From NCBI RefSeq assembly GCF_014656455.1, contig NZ_BNCL01000009.1, positions 1-64,000 on the forward strand: a stretch of 64,000 nucleotides of DNA, written 5' to 3'. Positions 35,307 to 44,088 of this stretch are shown one piece after another (within the stretch, counting starts at the first letter, position 1; every line of letters starts with the position of its first letter). Made by a program: the position numbers and the translations under genes. The notes beneath the pieces are model-generated. The model saw only the letters and a program-made list of their open reading frames with translations. It was not told the origin of the DNA and did not search any database. Origin of the DNA: Paracoccus aerius (GTDB lineage: Bacteria > Pseudomonadota > Alphaproteobacteria > Rhodobacterales > Rhodobacteraceae).

Positions 35307-36173
35307 TCAAGCCGCCATGGCGGCCACTTCGCAGACGGCTCGTCGAAGATAGCCGGCAAACTCGGCCGCTTCCCGCCGCGCCGGGCCGTCAGCCACGTAG
35401 ACGTTCAGCCAGGTCGGCGGCAGGGGCGGCAAGGCGCCGCCGTGATCGACCGGCTCAAGTCCCGCCTGGGCGATGCCGCGGGGAAGGATGGTGATCCCCA
35501 GGTCGGCCGCCGCGGTCACCCGCCAGGTATCGCTGCCGCCGTCCGCCACCCCCTGCACCCATTCGATCCCCGCCCGGTCAAGCGCCGTCAGCCCCACCGG
35601 GTAATAGGCGCAATGGGGCGAGTTCGCGAGCGGCACCGGCCGCTGAGACCAGGCAGTGCCGCCGATGGCGCCGAACCACGCGAGGTCGACCTTGGCCAAG
35701 TGGATTGCACCCGGCGGCGTCTCGAACTCGGTTGTCAGGATCACGTCATGCTCGCCCCGCTTCATCTGGCTGCGCAGGTCCTTGCTGCGGCCGTCGTTGA
35801 TGATCAGTTCGATCCGCGGGTTGGCCTGGCGGAAGGCGCGCACCGCCTGGGCAACCTTGGTGAAAAGCCAGTCGCTGGTCAGCCCGACGCGCAGTCGCGC
35901 CTCGGGGCGGTGGCCGGTAAAGCGCGACAGGATCGCATCGTTGAGCGCGACCAGCTTGCGGGCCTCGACCAGCAGTTCGGTGGCGAAGTCGGTCAGGATC
36001 ACGCCCCGGCCATGCTTCTGCAACATTGCCTCTCCGAACAGGTCGTCCAGGCGCTTGATCTGCATCGACAGGGCGCTTTGCGTCATGTTCAGCGCCTCGG
36101 CCGCGCGGGTGACCGCGCCATATTCTGCCACGGCCTGAAGCGAGCGGAGGGTGGCGATGTCCAGGTTACGCAT
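35307..36173 (-). CDS. LysR-type transcriptional regulator
   Basis: The 288-residue protein has an N-terminal LysR HTH (LRSLQAVAEYGAVTRAAEAL, then TQSALSMQIKRLDDLFG) and a periplasmic-binding-like effector domain. ATG 36173 gives the usual start; ATGs at 36221 and 36245 are in frame upstream. The divergent neighbour is a DUF1127 gene, whose control region contains ATGATG inverted repeats. Its target is unknown. Confidence 0.85.
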   Translation of the reverse strand: MRNLDIATLRSLQAVAEYGAVTRAAEALNMTQSALSMQIKRLDDLFGEAMLQKHGRGVILTDFATELLVEARKLVALNDAILSRFTGHRPEARLRVGLTSDWLFTKVAQAVRAFRQANPRIELIINDGRSKDLRSQMKRGEHDVILTTEFETPPGAIHLAKVDLAWFGAIGGTAWSQRPVPLANSPHCAYYPVGLTALDRAGIEWVQGVADGGSDTWRVTAAADLGITILPRGIAQAGLEPVDHGGALPPLPPTWLNVYVADGPARREAAEFAGYLRRAVCEVAAMAA

Positions 36174-36270
36174 CGTTCGGTTTCCATGATGCAAGCGATC
36201 AAAAACATTCGTTTCAAACATACGACAGGCCGCGTTATCTATCAATAACGGAAATTGGAAACCATAAATG

Positions 36271-36299
36271 CATCATATCGGATGATGCGTTTCATCATC
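36271..36299. promoter_or_regulatory. overlapping ATGATG/CATCAT inverted repeats
   Basis: CATCAT at 36271-36276, GATGATG at 36281-36287 and CATCATC at 36293-36299 form two overlapping palindromes in the AT-rich gap between the LysR gene and the DUF1127 gene, 12 nt before the DUF1127 start. They could be an operator or a 5' untranslated hairpin. Confidence 0.35.
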
Positions 36300-36310
36300 G
36301 GAGACGAACG

Positions 36311-36535
36311 ATGTCTGTCAAGACAGCCGCTTCGCTTTCCCTTGCTGCCGGGCTCGGCAAGTCGCGCCCGTCACTGGGCAAGCGTATCTTGAACCTGATC
36401 AGCCTCCGCCGCTCTCGCCTGGACCTTGCCAGTCTGACGGACGAGCAGTTGCGCGACATCGGCCTGACCCGCGACCAGGTCGCGGATGAAATCGCGCGCC
36501 CCATCTGGGACGTGCCGTCCAACTGGCGTCGCTGA
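36311..36535 (+). CDS. DUF1127 small protein
   Basis: This 74-residue arginine-rich protein ends in LTDEQLRDIGLTRDQVADEI, the DUF1127 signature. Such proteins in Rhodobacter act with small RNAs in stress and RNA turnover, a role only inferred here. A strong terminator at 36562 follows. Confidence 0.85.
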   Translation: MSVKTAASLSLAAGLGKSRPSLGKRILNLISLRRSRLDLASLTDEQLRDIGLTRDQVADEIARPIWDVPSNWRR

Positions 36536-36561
36536 TTCTACCCCATCACGAATGCCATACT

Positions 36562-36594
36562 GCCGCGCCGCCTTCGGGCAGGCGCGGCTTTTTT
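36562..36594 (+). terminator. Rho-independent terminator after DUF1127
   Basis: GCCGCGCC and its complement GGCGCGGC flank an 11-nt loop, followed by TTTTTT at 36589-36594. The LMW-PTP stop (36595-36593) touches the T-run, so it may serve both sides. Confidence 0.8.
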
Positions 36595-37075
36595 ATGACC
36601 GCGTTGCGTCGTCGGCGGGTTCGGTCGGGGGGCCGAAGCGTTCGATCATCCGCGTCCGGATCTGGTCGCGCGTCTGGCGATAGGCGGCAAGCTGGGCATC
36701 GCGGCCTTCCGCCAACCCGGTCGGATCCATGATCGGCCAGTATTCCACGTCCAGGTGAAAGACCCGCGTCAGTTCCAGGGCCTGCCGCTGGCTGGCTGGG
36801 GACAGGGCCACGATCAGGTCGAAGCCGCCCAAATCGTCGCCCCAGTCCTTCATCTCGTCGAAACTGCGGCTGCGGTGGTTTTCGATCCTGACGCCGATCT
36901 CGTCGCAGACGGCGATGGCGAAGCCGTCCACCTCCATGTCGTTCTTGACCCCTGCCGACTGCACATAAGCCGCGCGGCCGTAGAACTTTTTCATCATCCC
37001 CTCGGCAATGGGGGACCGGATGGAATTGTGATCGCAGCAGAACAGGACCGAGGCAGGGATCGCGTTCTGGACCAT
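36593..37075 (-). CDS. low-molecular-weight protein-tyrosine phosphatase
   Basis: The 160-residue protein has the C-x5-R phosphatase loop as CDHNSIRSP and the general-acid Asp in IMDPTG. It could dephosphorylate tyrosine in exopolysaccharide control or act on arsenate. It is the last gene of a leftward operon beginning with the small ORF before murA. The gap to UPF0262 is 2 nt. Confidence 0.85.
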   Translation of the reverse strand: MVQNAIPASVLFCCDHNSIRSPIAEGMMKKFYGRAAYVQSAGVKNDMEVDGFAIAVCDEIGVRIENHRSRSFDEMKDWGDDLGGFDLIVALSPASQRQALELTRVFHLDVEYWPIMDPTGLAEGRDAQLAAYRQTRDQIRTRMIERFGPPTEPADDATRS

Positions 37076-37077
37076 CG

Positions 37078-37557
37078 TCAGCCCTGCGGCACCAGGGCGC
37101 AGATCAGGGTGAACAGGCGCCGGGCGGTGGCGATGTCCAGTTCCGCCTTGCCCTCCAGCCGTTCCTGCAAGGTCCGCGCGCCTTCGTTGTGAATGCCGCG
37201 CCGGGCCATGTCGATCGCCTCGATCTGGGCAGGGGGCAGGCGCTTCACAGCGTCGAAATAGCTTTGGCAGATCTGGAAGTAATCCTTGGTCACCTGCCGG
37301 AAGGGCCCCAGCGACAGGTGGAACTCGGCCACCTTGTCGCCCTGTTCGGCGGTCACGTCAAAGACAAGACGACGTTCGCGGATGCACAGGTCCAGCCGGA
37401 AAGGACCGTCCGGCGCAGGTTGGCCGTCGCGGCCCGGCACCCTGAAGCTGTTGTCCTCGATCAGGTCGAAGATCGCCACGCGGCGTTCCTGCTCCATCTC
37501 GGCGGTGGCGGGCGGGGCTTCGGAATCGTCGATCTGGATCTGGATGATGCGGGTCAT
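37078..37557 (-). CDS. UPF0262 family protein
   Basis: The 159-residue protein ([33 protein letters not shown]) is UPF0262, conserved beside hisD in alphaproteobacteria. Its start overlaps the hisD stop (ATGA). Function unknown. Confidence 0.85.
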   Translation of the reverse strand: MTRIIQIQIDDSEAPPATAEMEQERRVAIFDLIEDNSFRVPGRDGQPAPDGPFRLDLCIRERRLVFDVTAEQGDKVAEFHLSLGPFRQVTKDYFQICQSYFDAVKRLPPAQIEAIDMARRGIHNEGARTLQERLEGKAELDIATARRLFTLICALVPQG

Positions 37558-38867
37558 TCCGCAGGCCTTTCGTTCAGGATCCGGATCCGCGCCTCGACCG
37601 AGGCGCCATGGGCCTGCAACCCTTCGGACGCCGCCAAACGCATCGCGGCAGGCCCGATCGCGGCCAGTGCGCCGGGCGTCAGCTTCGCGATGGTGGTCCG
37701 CTTGAGGAAATCCAGCACCGACAGCCCGGACGAGAACCGGGCGGAGCGCGCGGTGGGCAGGACATGGTTCGGCCCGCTGACGTAATCGCCCACTGCCTCG
37801 GGCGTGTGGGGGCCCAGGAAGATCGCGCCTGCATGGACGCATTTCGCGGCCAGGGTATCGGGGTCGTCCACGCACAGTTCCAGATGTTCCGGTGCAATTC
37901 GGTTCGACAGGTCGGCCGCCTCGTCCAGGTTGCGCGCGATGATGATCGTGCCATAGTCGCGCCAGCTTGCCCCCGCGATGGCGGCGCGGGGCAGGCTGGG
38001 CAGGATGCGGTCCACCGCGCCCGCCACGGCATGGCCCAAGGCAGGATCGGTGGTGATCAGGATGGACTGCGCGTCGGCGTCATGTTCCGCCTGCGCCAGC
38101 AGGTCGAGCGCCAGCCAGTCGGGATGCTGGTCGCCCTCGGCGATCACCAGAACCTCGGACGGGCCGGCGATCATGTCGATGCCGACCTTGCCGAAGACCT
38201 GCCGCTTGGCCGCCGCGACATAGGCGTTGCCCGGCCCGGTGATCTTGTCCACCGGCGCGATCGTGTCGGTCCCATAGGCCAGGGCCGCGATCGCCTGGGC
38301 GCCGCCGATGCGATAGATCTCGGTCACGCCCGACAGTTGCGCGGCCAGCAGCACCAGCGGGTTGACCACGCCGTCCGGCGTCGGCACGCAGATCACCAAC
38401 CGCTCGACCCCGGCTACGCGGGCGGGGATGGCGTTCATCAGCACGGATGACGGATAGGCCGCCTGGCCCCCCGGCACGTAAAGGCCAGCGGCAGACACCG
38501 CCGTCCACCGCCAGCCCAGCGTCGCGCCCTGGGCATCGGTCCAGCTTGCATCCTCGGGCAGTTGCCGTTCGTGATAGGCGCGGATGCGGTCGGCGGCCAG
38601 CGTCAGCGCCGCCCGGTCCTCAACTGATACCTTGGCGACCTGAGCCGCGATCTCGTCGGCCGAAAAGCGCATGGTGGCGGGGGTCAGATCCAGGCGGTCG
38701 AAACGGCTGGTCAGGTCGCACAGCGCCACGTCGCCGCGGTGGCGCACGTCGCGGATGATACCGGCCACCACGTCGTTCACATCGACCGAATCCTCGCGCT
38801 TGGCCGAAAGCATCTCTCCAAAGCGCGCCTCGAAATCGGCATCCGATGTGTTCAGCGTGACCGGCAT
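37554..38867 (-). CDS. hisD: histidinol dehydrogenase
   Basis: The 437-residue protein has GPSEVLVIAEGDQHPDWLAL and FLGPHTPEAVGDYVSGPNH, holding the zinc-binding residues and catalytic His. It performs the last two oxidations of histidine synthesis with NAD. ATG 38867 (MPVTLNTSDADFEARF) was chosen over the upstream in-frame start at 38903. No other his genes adjoin it. Confidence 0.95.
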   Translation of the reverse strand: MPVTLNTSDADFEARFGEMLSAKREDSVDVNDVVAGIIRDVRHRGDVALCDLTSRFDRLDLTPATMRFSADEIAAQVAKVSVEDRAALTLAADRIRAYHERQLPEDASWTDAQGATLGWRWTAVSAAGLYVPGGQAAYPSSVLMNAIPARVAGVERLVICVPTPDGVVNPLVLLAAQLSGVTEIYRIGGAQAIAALAYGTDTIAPVDKITGPGNAYVAAAKRQVFGKVGIDMIAGPSEVLVIAEGDQHPDWLALDLLAQAEHDADAQSILITTDPALGHAVAGAVDRILPSLPRAAIAGASWRDYGTIIIARNLDEAADLSNRIAPEHLELCVDDPDTLAAKCVHAGAIFLGPHTPEAVGDYVSGPNHVLPTARSARFSSGLSVLDFLKRTTIAKLTPGALAAIGPAAMRLAASEGLQAHGASVEARIRILNERPAE

Positions 38868-38936
38868 GATCTGTCCCCTGCAATCACGTCTTGTTAGCGT
38901 CAAGCCGGGCGCGCCTCAAGCGGCGCGGCGGGGTGA

Positions 38937-39413
38937 TCAGTCGGGATGAACCGGGGCCTTGCCAGACACGGCGCGATAAGGGCGGGTAACGTCGCGCAGG
39001 TCGACATTGATGCATTCGACCTCGGCCACCAGGGTGCCGTCGCCCGCGAATTCCAGCAGCAGCCGACCCGTTCCGTCCGGGCCGGGCTGCCAGACCATCG
39101 CCAGCAGTTCCAGCACGGTGTCGGCATCGCGGCTGATGCCGTCCGACATGACCCGCAGCACGTCCCGGATCAGCAGGACCGACCGGACGCGTTCATAGTC
39201 GCGACCCTCGGCCGCGGCCTGGTCGGCGTCCTCCCAGCGGAAGCGGTTCAGAAGCAGCGCAAGGGACCGCCCGCGCGGATCATAGGACATTTCCGAGGCG
39301 GGCAGGATCGCGTCCTGCAGCAGCGCGGACAGGATGCGCAGATCCTGTTCGTCCTCGGCCATCAGCGCCAGGGGGGCTGGATCGGCATCGGCGAAACGGG
39401 CGTCCTGTGGCAT
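38937..39413 (-). CDS. DUF2948 family protein
   Basis: The 158-residue protein (LALMAEDEQDLRILSALLQD, SLALLLNRFRWED) matches DUF2948, always found between murA and hisD in Rhodobacteraceae in my recollection. It lies 3 nt after murA. Function unknown. Confidence 0.8.
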   Translation of the reverse strand: MPQDARFADADPAPLALMAEDEQDLRILSALLQDAILPASEMSYDPRGRSLALLLNRFRWEDADQAAAEGRDYERVRSVLLIRDVLRVMSDGISRDADTVLELLAMVWQPGPDGTGRLLLEFAGDGTLVAEVECINVDLRDVTRPYRAVSGKAPVHPD

Positions 39414-39416
39414 GGC

Positions 39417-40685
<1,269 letters not shown>

Positions 40686-40850
40686 TTAAGCGTCGTCCTT
40701 GCCTGTGTCGCTGTCCTGCCGTCCGGTCTTGTCGTCAGCCGCGCGGGCGCGCGCCTGCGCCTTGCGGCGTTGCAGATTGGCGCGCAGCGCGGCCCGCAGC
40801 CGTTCTTCGCGCGTTTCATGCTTTTTCTTGTCGTCCGGGCGGTCGTTCAT
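40686..40850 (-). CDS. small basic protein upstream of murA
   Basis: A 54-residue highly charged ORF: it begins MNDRPDDKKKHETREERLRA and has LRANLQRRKAQARARA before its stop. Stop TAA is immediately followed by murA ATG, so it likely couples to murA translation. Composition suggests an RNA- or DNA-binding or disordered peptide; related small ORFs are known before murA in Rhodobacteraceae (recollection). Confidence 0.6.
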   Translation of the reverse strand: MNDRPDDKKKHETREERLRAALRANLQRRKAQARARAADDKTGRQDSDTGKDDA

Positions 40851-40984
40851 CCGAAACCTGTTAGCGTCCGGTTCGGCAACAGTCCAGCAAAGCCCGCACC
40901 GGGTCAGGGTCGGGACGCGGCGGATTTTTTATGGTGCACCCCCTTGCGCGGGCCAAAGGCTTTGTCTAAACGCCCCCTCACGAT

Positions 40985-41059
40985 GCTGTGGTAGCTCAGT
41001 GGTAGAGCACACCCTTGGTAAGGGTGAGGTCGAGAGTTCAATCCTCTCTCACAGCACCA
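40985..41059 (+). tRNA. tRNA-Thr (GGT)
   Basis: A cloverleaf is visible: acceptor stem GCTGTGG paired with TCACAGC, anticodon loop TTGGTAA giving GGT, T-arm with GTTCAATCC, encoded CCA. It lies 79 nt upstream of prfC. Confidence 0.97.
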
Positions 41060-41137
41060 TCTTCCAGAATGCCTCCGACCATGCCGCAAAGCCCTTGGCG
41101 ATTGCGCATTTCCGTTTCGCAGGCTACAGGCCGCCCC

Positions 41138-42733
41138 ATGACAAACCGCCCCCAACTTCCGCCCGAAATCGCCCGCCGCCGCACCTTTGCGATCATTGCG
41201 CATCCGGATGCCGGCAAGACCACGCTGACCGAAAAGTTCCTGCTGTTCGGCGGGGCGATCCAGATGGCCGGGCAGGTGCGCGCCAAGGGCGAGGCGCGGC
41301 GGACGCGGTCGGACTTCATGAAGATGGAGCAGGACCGGGGGATCTCGGTCAGCGCGTCGGCGATGTCCTTCGACTTCGACCGCTATCGCTTCAACCTGGT
41401 AGACACGCCGGGGCACAGCGACTTTTCGGAGGACACCTACCGCACCCTGACTGCCGTGGATGCGGCGATCATGGTGATCGACGGGGCCAAGGGCGTCGAA
41501 TCGCAGACCCGCAAGCTGTTCGAGGTTTGCCGGATGCGCGACCTGCCGATCCTGACCTTCTGCAACAAGATGGACCGCGAAAGCCGCGACACCTTCGAGA
41601 TCATCGACGAGATCCAGGAAAACTTGGCCATCGACGTGGCCCCGGCAAGCTGGCCGATCGGGTCAGGGCGCGATTTCGTGGGCTGCTACGACCTGCTGCA
41701 CGACAGGCTGGAACTGATGGACCGCGCCGACCGCAACCGGGTTGCCGAATCGATCAAGATCAGCGGCTTGGACGATCCCAAGCTTTCCAAGCATATTCCT
41801 GCCGACCAGCTTGAAAAGCTGCGCGAGGAAATCGAGATGGCGCGCGAGCTGCTGCCCGCCTTCGACCGCAAGGCCTTCCTGGAAGGGCACATGACGCCGA
41901 TCTGGTTCGGCAGCGCCATCAACAGCTTCGGCGTGAAGGAGCTGATGGTCGGCATCGGCGAATTCGGCCCGCAGCCGCAGCCCCAGAACAGCGCCGACCG
42001 CGAAATCGCGCCCGAGGAAAAGCCGGTCACGGGCTTTGTCTTCAAGGTCCAGGCGAACATGGACCCCAAGCACCGCGACCGCGTGGCCTTTGTGCGTCTT
42101 GCCAGCGGGCATTTCGAGCGCGGCATGAAGCTCACCCATGTGCGGTCGAAAAAGCCGATGGCCGTGTCCAACCCGGTCCTGTTCCTGGCCGCCGACCGCG
42201 AACTGGCCGAGGAAGCCTGGGCCGGCGACATCATCGGCATTCCGAACCACGGCCAGCTTCGCATCGGCGACGCCCTGACCGAAGGCGAGGCGCTGCGCTT
42301 TACCGGCATCCCGTCCTTTGCGCCGGAACTGCTGCAATCGGTGCGCGCCACCGATCCGATGAAGGCCAAGCACCTGGAAAAGGCGCTGATGCAGTTCGCC
42401 GAGGAAGGCGCGGCCAAGGTCTTCAAGCCGATGATCGGGTCGGGCTTCATCGTCGGCGTCGTCGGCGCCCTGCAGTTCGAAGTCCTGGCCAGCCGGATCG
42501 AGATCGAATACGGCATCCCCGTCCGCTTCGAGGCATCGCAGTTCACCAGTGCCCGCTGGGTGGCGGGACCAAAGGACAAGGTCGACGCCTTCGTCCAGGC
42601 GAACAAGGGCCATATCGCGCAGGACCATGACGGAGACATGGTCTATCTGACGCGGCTGCAATGGGACATCGACCGCGTGGGCCGCGACCATCCGGAACTG
42701 CGGCTGACCGCGACAAAAGAAATGATGGTCTAG
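41138..42733 (+). CDS. prfC: peptide chain release factor 3
   Basis: The 531-residue GTPase has G1 AHPDAGKTT, G3 DTPGHSDFSEDTYRTL and G4 NKMDRE, with the RF3-specific C-terminal domains. It recycles RF1/RF2 after termination. The upstream open frame runs through tRNA-Thr, so ATG 41138 is the start. Confidence 0.95.
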   Translation: MTNRPQLPPEIARRRTFAIIAHPDAGKTTLTEKFLLFGGAIQMAGQVRAKGEARRTRSDFMKMEQDRGISVSASAMSFDFDRYRFNLVDTPGHSDFSEDTYRTLTAVDAAIMVIDGAKGVESQTRKLFEVCRMRDLPILTFCNKMDRESRDTFEIIDEIQENLAIDVAPASWPIGSGRDFVGCYDLLHDRLELMDRADRNRVAESIKISGLDDPKLSKHIPADQLEKLREEIEMARELLPAFDRKAFLEGHMTPIWFGSAINSFGVKELMVGIGEFGPQPQPQNSADREIAPEEKPVTGFVFKVQANMDPKHRDRVAFVRLASGHFERGMKLTHVRSKKPMAVSNPVLFLAADRELAEEAWAGDIIGIPNHGQLRIGDALTEGEALRFTGIPSFAPELLQSVRATDPMKAKHLEKALMQFAEEGAAKVFKPMIGSGFIVGVVGALQFEVLASRIEIEYGIPVRFEASQFTSARWVAGPKDKVDAFVQANKGHIAQDHDGDMVYLTRLQWDIDRVGRDHPELRLTATKEMMV

Positions 42734-42736
42734 AAC

Positions 42737-42760
42737 AGGGGCGCGTCAGGCGCCCCTTTT
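42737..42760 (+). terminator. terminator between prfC and sspB
   Basis: AGGGGCGC and GCGCCCCT form an 8-bp stem with a 5-nt loop and a short T-run. The sspB stop at 42762 adjoins it, so it may work in both directions. Confidence 0.75.
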
Positions 42761-42761
42761 G

Positions 42762-43232
42762 CTATTTGCGCCAGCGGTCCAGCTGAACGACCTCTCCGCC
42801 GCCATTCGGGGCGCCGTCCGGGCTGTCGTCGCCCCCCTCGTCGTCTTCGTCATCTTCGTCGTCGTCATCGTCCGCTTCCTGCGTCTCGAAGCGCAGGCCG
42901 AACTCGACCGAGGGATCCACGAAGGTGCGCAGCGCGTCGAAGGGGATGCGCATCGGTTCGGGCGAATTGCCGAAGTTCAGGGTCACGGTGAAGCCCAGGT
43001 CGTCCACGGTCAGGTTGTCGAACCAGTGCTGGATGACGATGGTCATTTCCTCGGGATAGCGTTCGCGAAGCCAGTCGGCCATCTCGACGCCTTCGTCGCG
43101 CGTGTCGAAGGTGATGAAGAAGTGGTGGTCGCCCGGCAGGCCATGCTTGGACACCCGGTCCAGCACGTCGGCAATCAGCCCCTGCATCGCGCGATGCATC
43201 ATTCCGCCGTAGTCAATTCCCGATCGCGCCAT
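42762..43232 (-). CDS. sspB: SspB family ClpXP adaptor
   Basis: The 156-residue alphaproteobacterial SspB starts MARSGIDYGGMMHRAMQGLI and has FDNLTVDDLGFTVTLNF of the tag-binding domain. A long acidic linker (DDDDDEDDEDDEGG) leads to a C-terminal tail VVQLDRWRK that docks ClpX in homologs. It delivers ssrA-tagged proteins; the tmRNA gene is the next gene upstream. Confidence 0.85.
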   Translation of the reverse strand: MARSGIDYGGMMHRAMQGLIADVLDRVSKHGLPGDHHFFITFDTRDEGVEMADWLRERYPEEMTIVIQHWFDNLTVDDLGFTVTLNFGNSPEPMRIPFDALRTFVDPSVEFGLRFETQEADDDDDEDDEDDEGGDDSPDGAPNGGGEVVQLDRWRK

Positions 43233-43371
43233 GCCCGTCCCCTTCGAATCCCGGCCAGCATAGGGATATGACCGCTGTTGAAAAGGGGGGCGGGTGGCAC
43301 TGGCGACATAAACCCATGCCCCTTGCGGCGCAGGCAAAAACGCGCAGGGCAGGCATATCAGACAATGGATT

Positions 43372-43668
43372 GAAAGTGCAGGATTCTGTTGCCAGGCTCC
43401 TGCGGGCCCCGCCTTACGCTGCTAGGCGAAAGGACTTAGTTTTCGGTTACCCGAGCTGCTTACGCAGCCAGAGCGACCGGAGCACGGTTGTCGTTGGCAA
43501 CTGTACGTTTTGCACCGATAACGGTGGTAGCTCACCGAGACAAAGCAAACATCTTTAGACGTTCGTCGATCCTGTTTCGACCCCAAGGCCCCCCAACGAG
43601 GGTGATCTGGTGGAGTCGCCGGGTACCGCCCCCGGGTCCGATCCGCTTATTACATGCGCGTTTATGTC
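43372..43668 (-). ncRNA. ssrA: tmRNA, circularly permuted two-piece (ssrA)
   Basis: Transcribed leftward, the acceptor piece comes first, ending in ...CGACTCCACCA at 43608. An intervening spacer of 23 nt (43607-43585) follows. The coding piece begins GGGGTCGAAACAGGATCGAC at 43584; GGGGTCG pairs with the acceptor CGACTCC. The tag frame GCC AAC GAC ... GCG TAA at 43498-43460 encodes ANDNRAPVALAA, the Rhodobacter-type degradation tag. The exact 5' and 3' ends are estimates. Confidence 0.92.
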
Positions 43669-43783
43669 CATAGTGCCGATTGCTCGGGACAGGTGGAATA
43701 TAGGCGGGCGTTTCGCCTGCCGCAAGGGCGGAACCGCGGGGGGCCGCAGCCGTTGGGTCGCGCACCGCACAGGAGTTGACCCC

Positions 43784-44041
43784 ATGACGATCCGCATGAT
43801 TGCACTGGCGACGCTGGTTGCCGCCCCGACGGCGCTGATGGCGCAGGACACGCCACCCCAAGGCTCGATGCCCTTGTCGCAGGTGGTCACCAAGCTGGAA
43901 ACCGACCTGGGCGCCGAATTAGGCCATATTACCGACATTTCCTGGGATGACGACGGCTATTGGGAAGTCGAATACCATAATGCCGAGAACCGCGAGGTCG
44001 AGATCCGCGTCGATCCCGCCACCGGCGAAGTGCGGCAGTAA
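43784..44041 (+). CDS. PepSY-like secreted small protein
   Basis: The 85-residue protein has a signal peptide (TIRMIALATLVAAPTALMA) and a PepSY-type repeat (YWEVEYHNAENREVEIRVDP). PepSY domains act as inhibitory or folding modules in the periplasm. A terminator at 44060 follows. Confidence 0.75.
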   Translation: MTIRMIALATLVAAPTALMAQDTPPQGSMPLSQVVTKLETDLGAELGHITDISWDDDGYWEVEYHNAENREVEIRVDPATGEVRQ

Positions 44042-44059
44042 CCGCCAATCAGTCAGAAG

Positions 44060-44086
44060 GGGGCAGCCTGGCGCTGCCCCTTTTTT
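44060..44086 (+). terminator. terminator after PepSY gene
   Basis: GGGGCAGC and GCTGCCCC form an 8-bp stem with a 5-nt loop followed by six T. It lies between convergent PepSY and gnd genes. Confidence 0.8.
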
Positions 44087-44088
44087 CG

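Noticed and set aside
41015..41137. Upstream extension of the prfC frame
   Set aside because: It runs through tRNA-Thr; RF3 similarity begins soon after ATG 41138.
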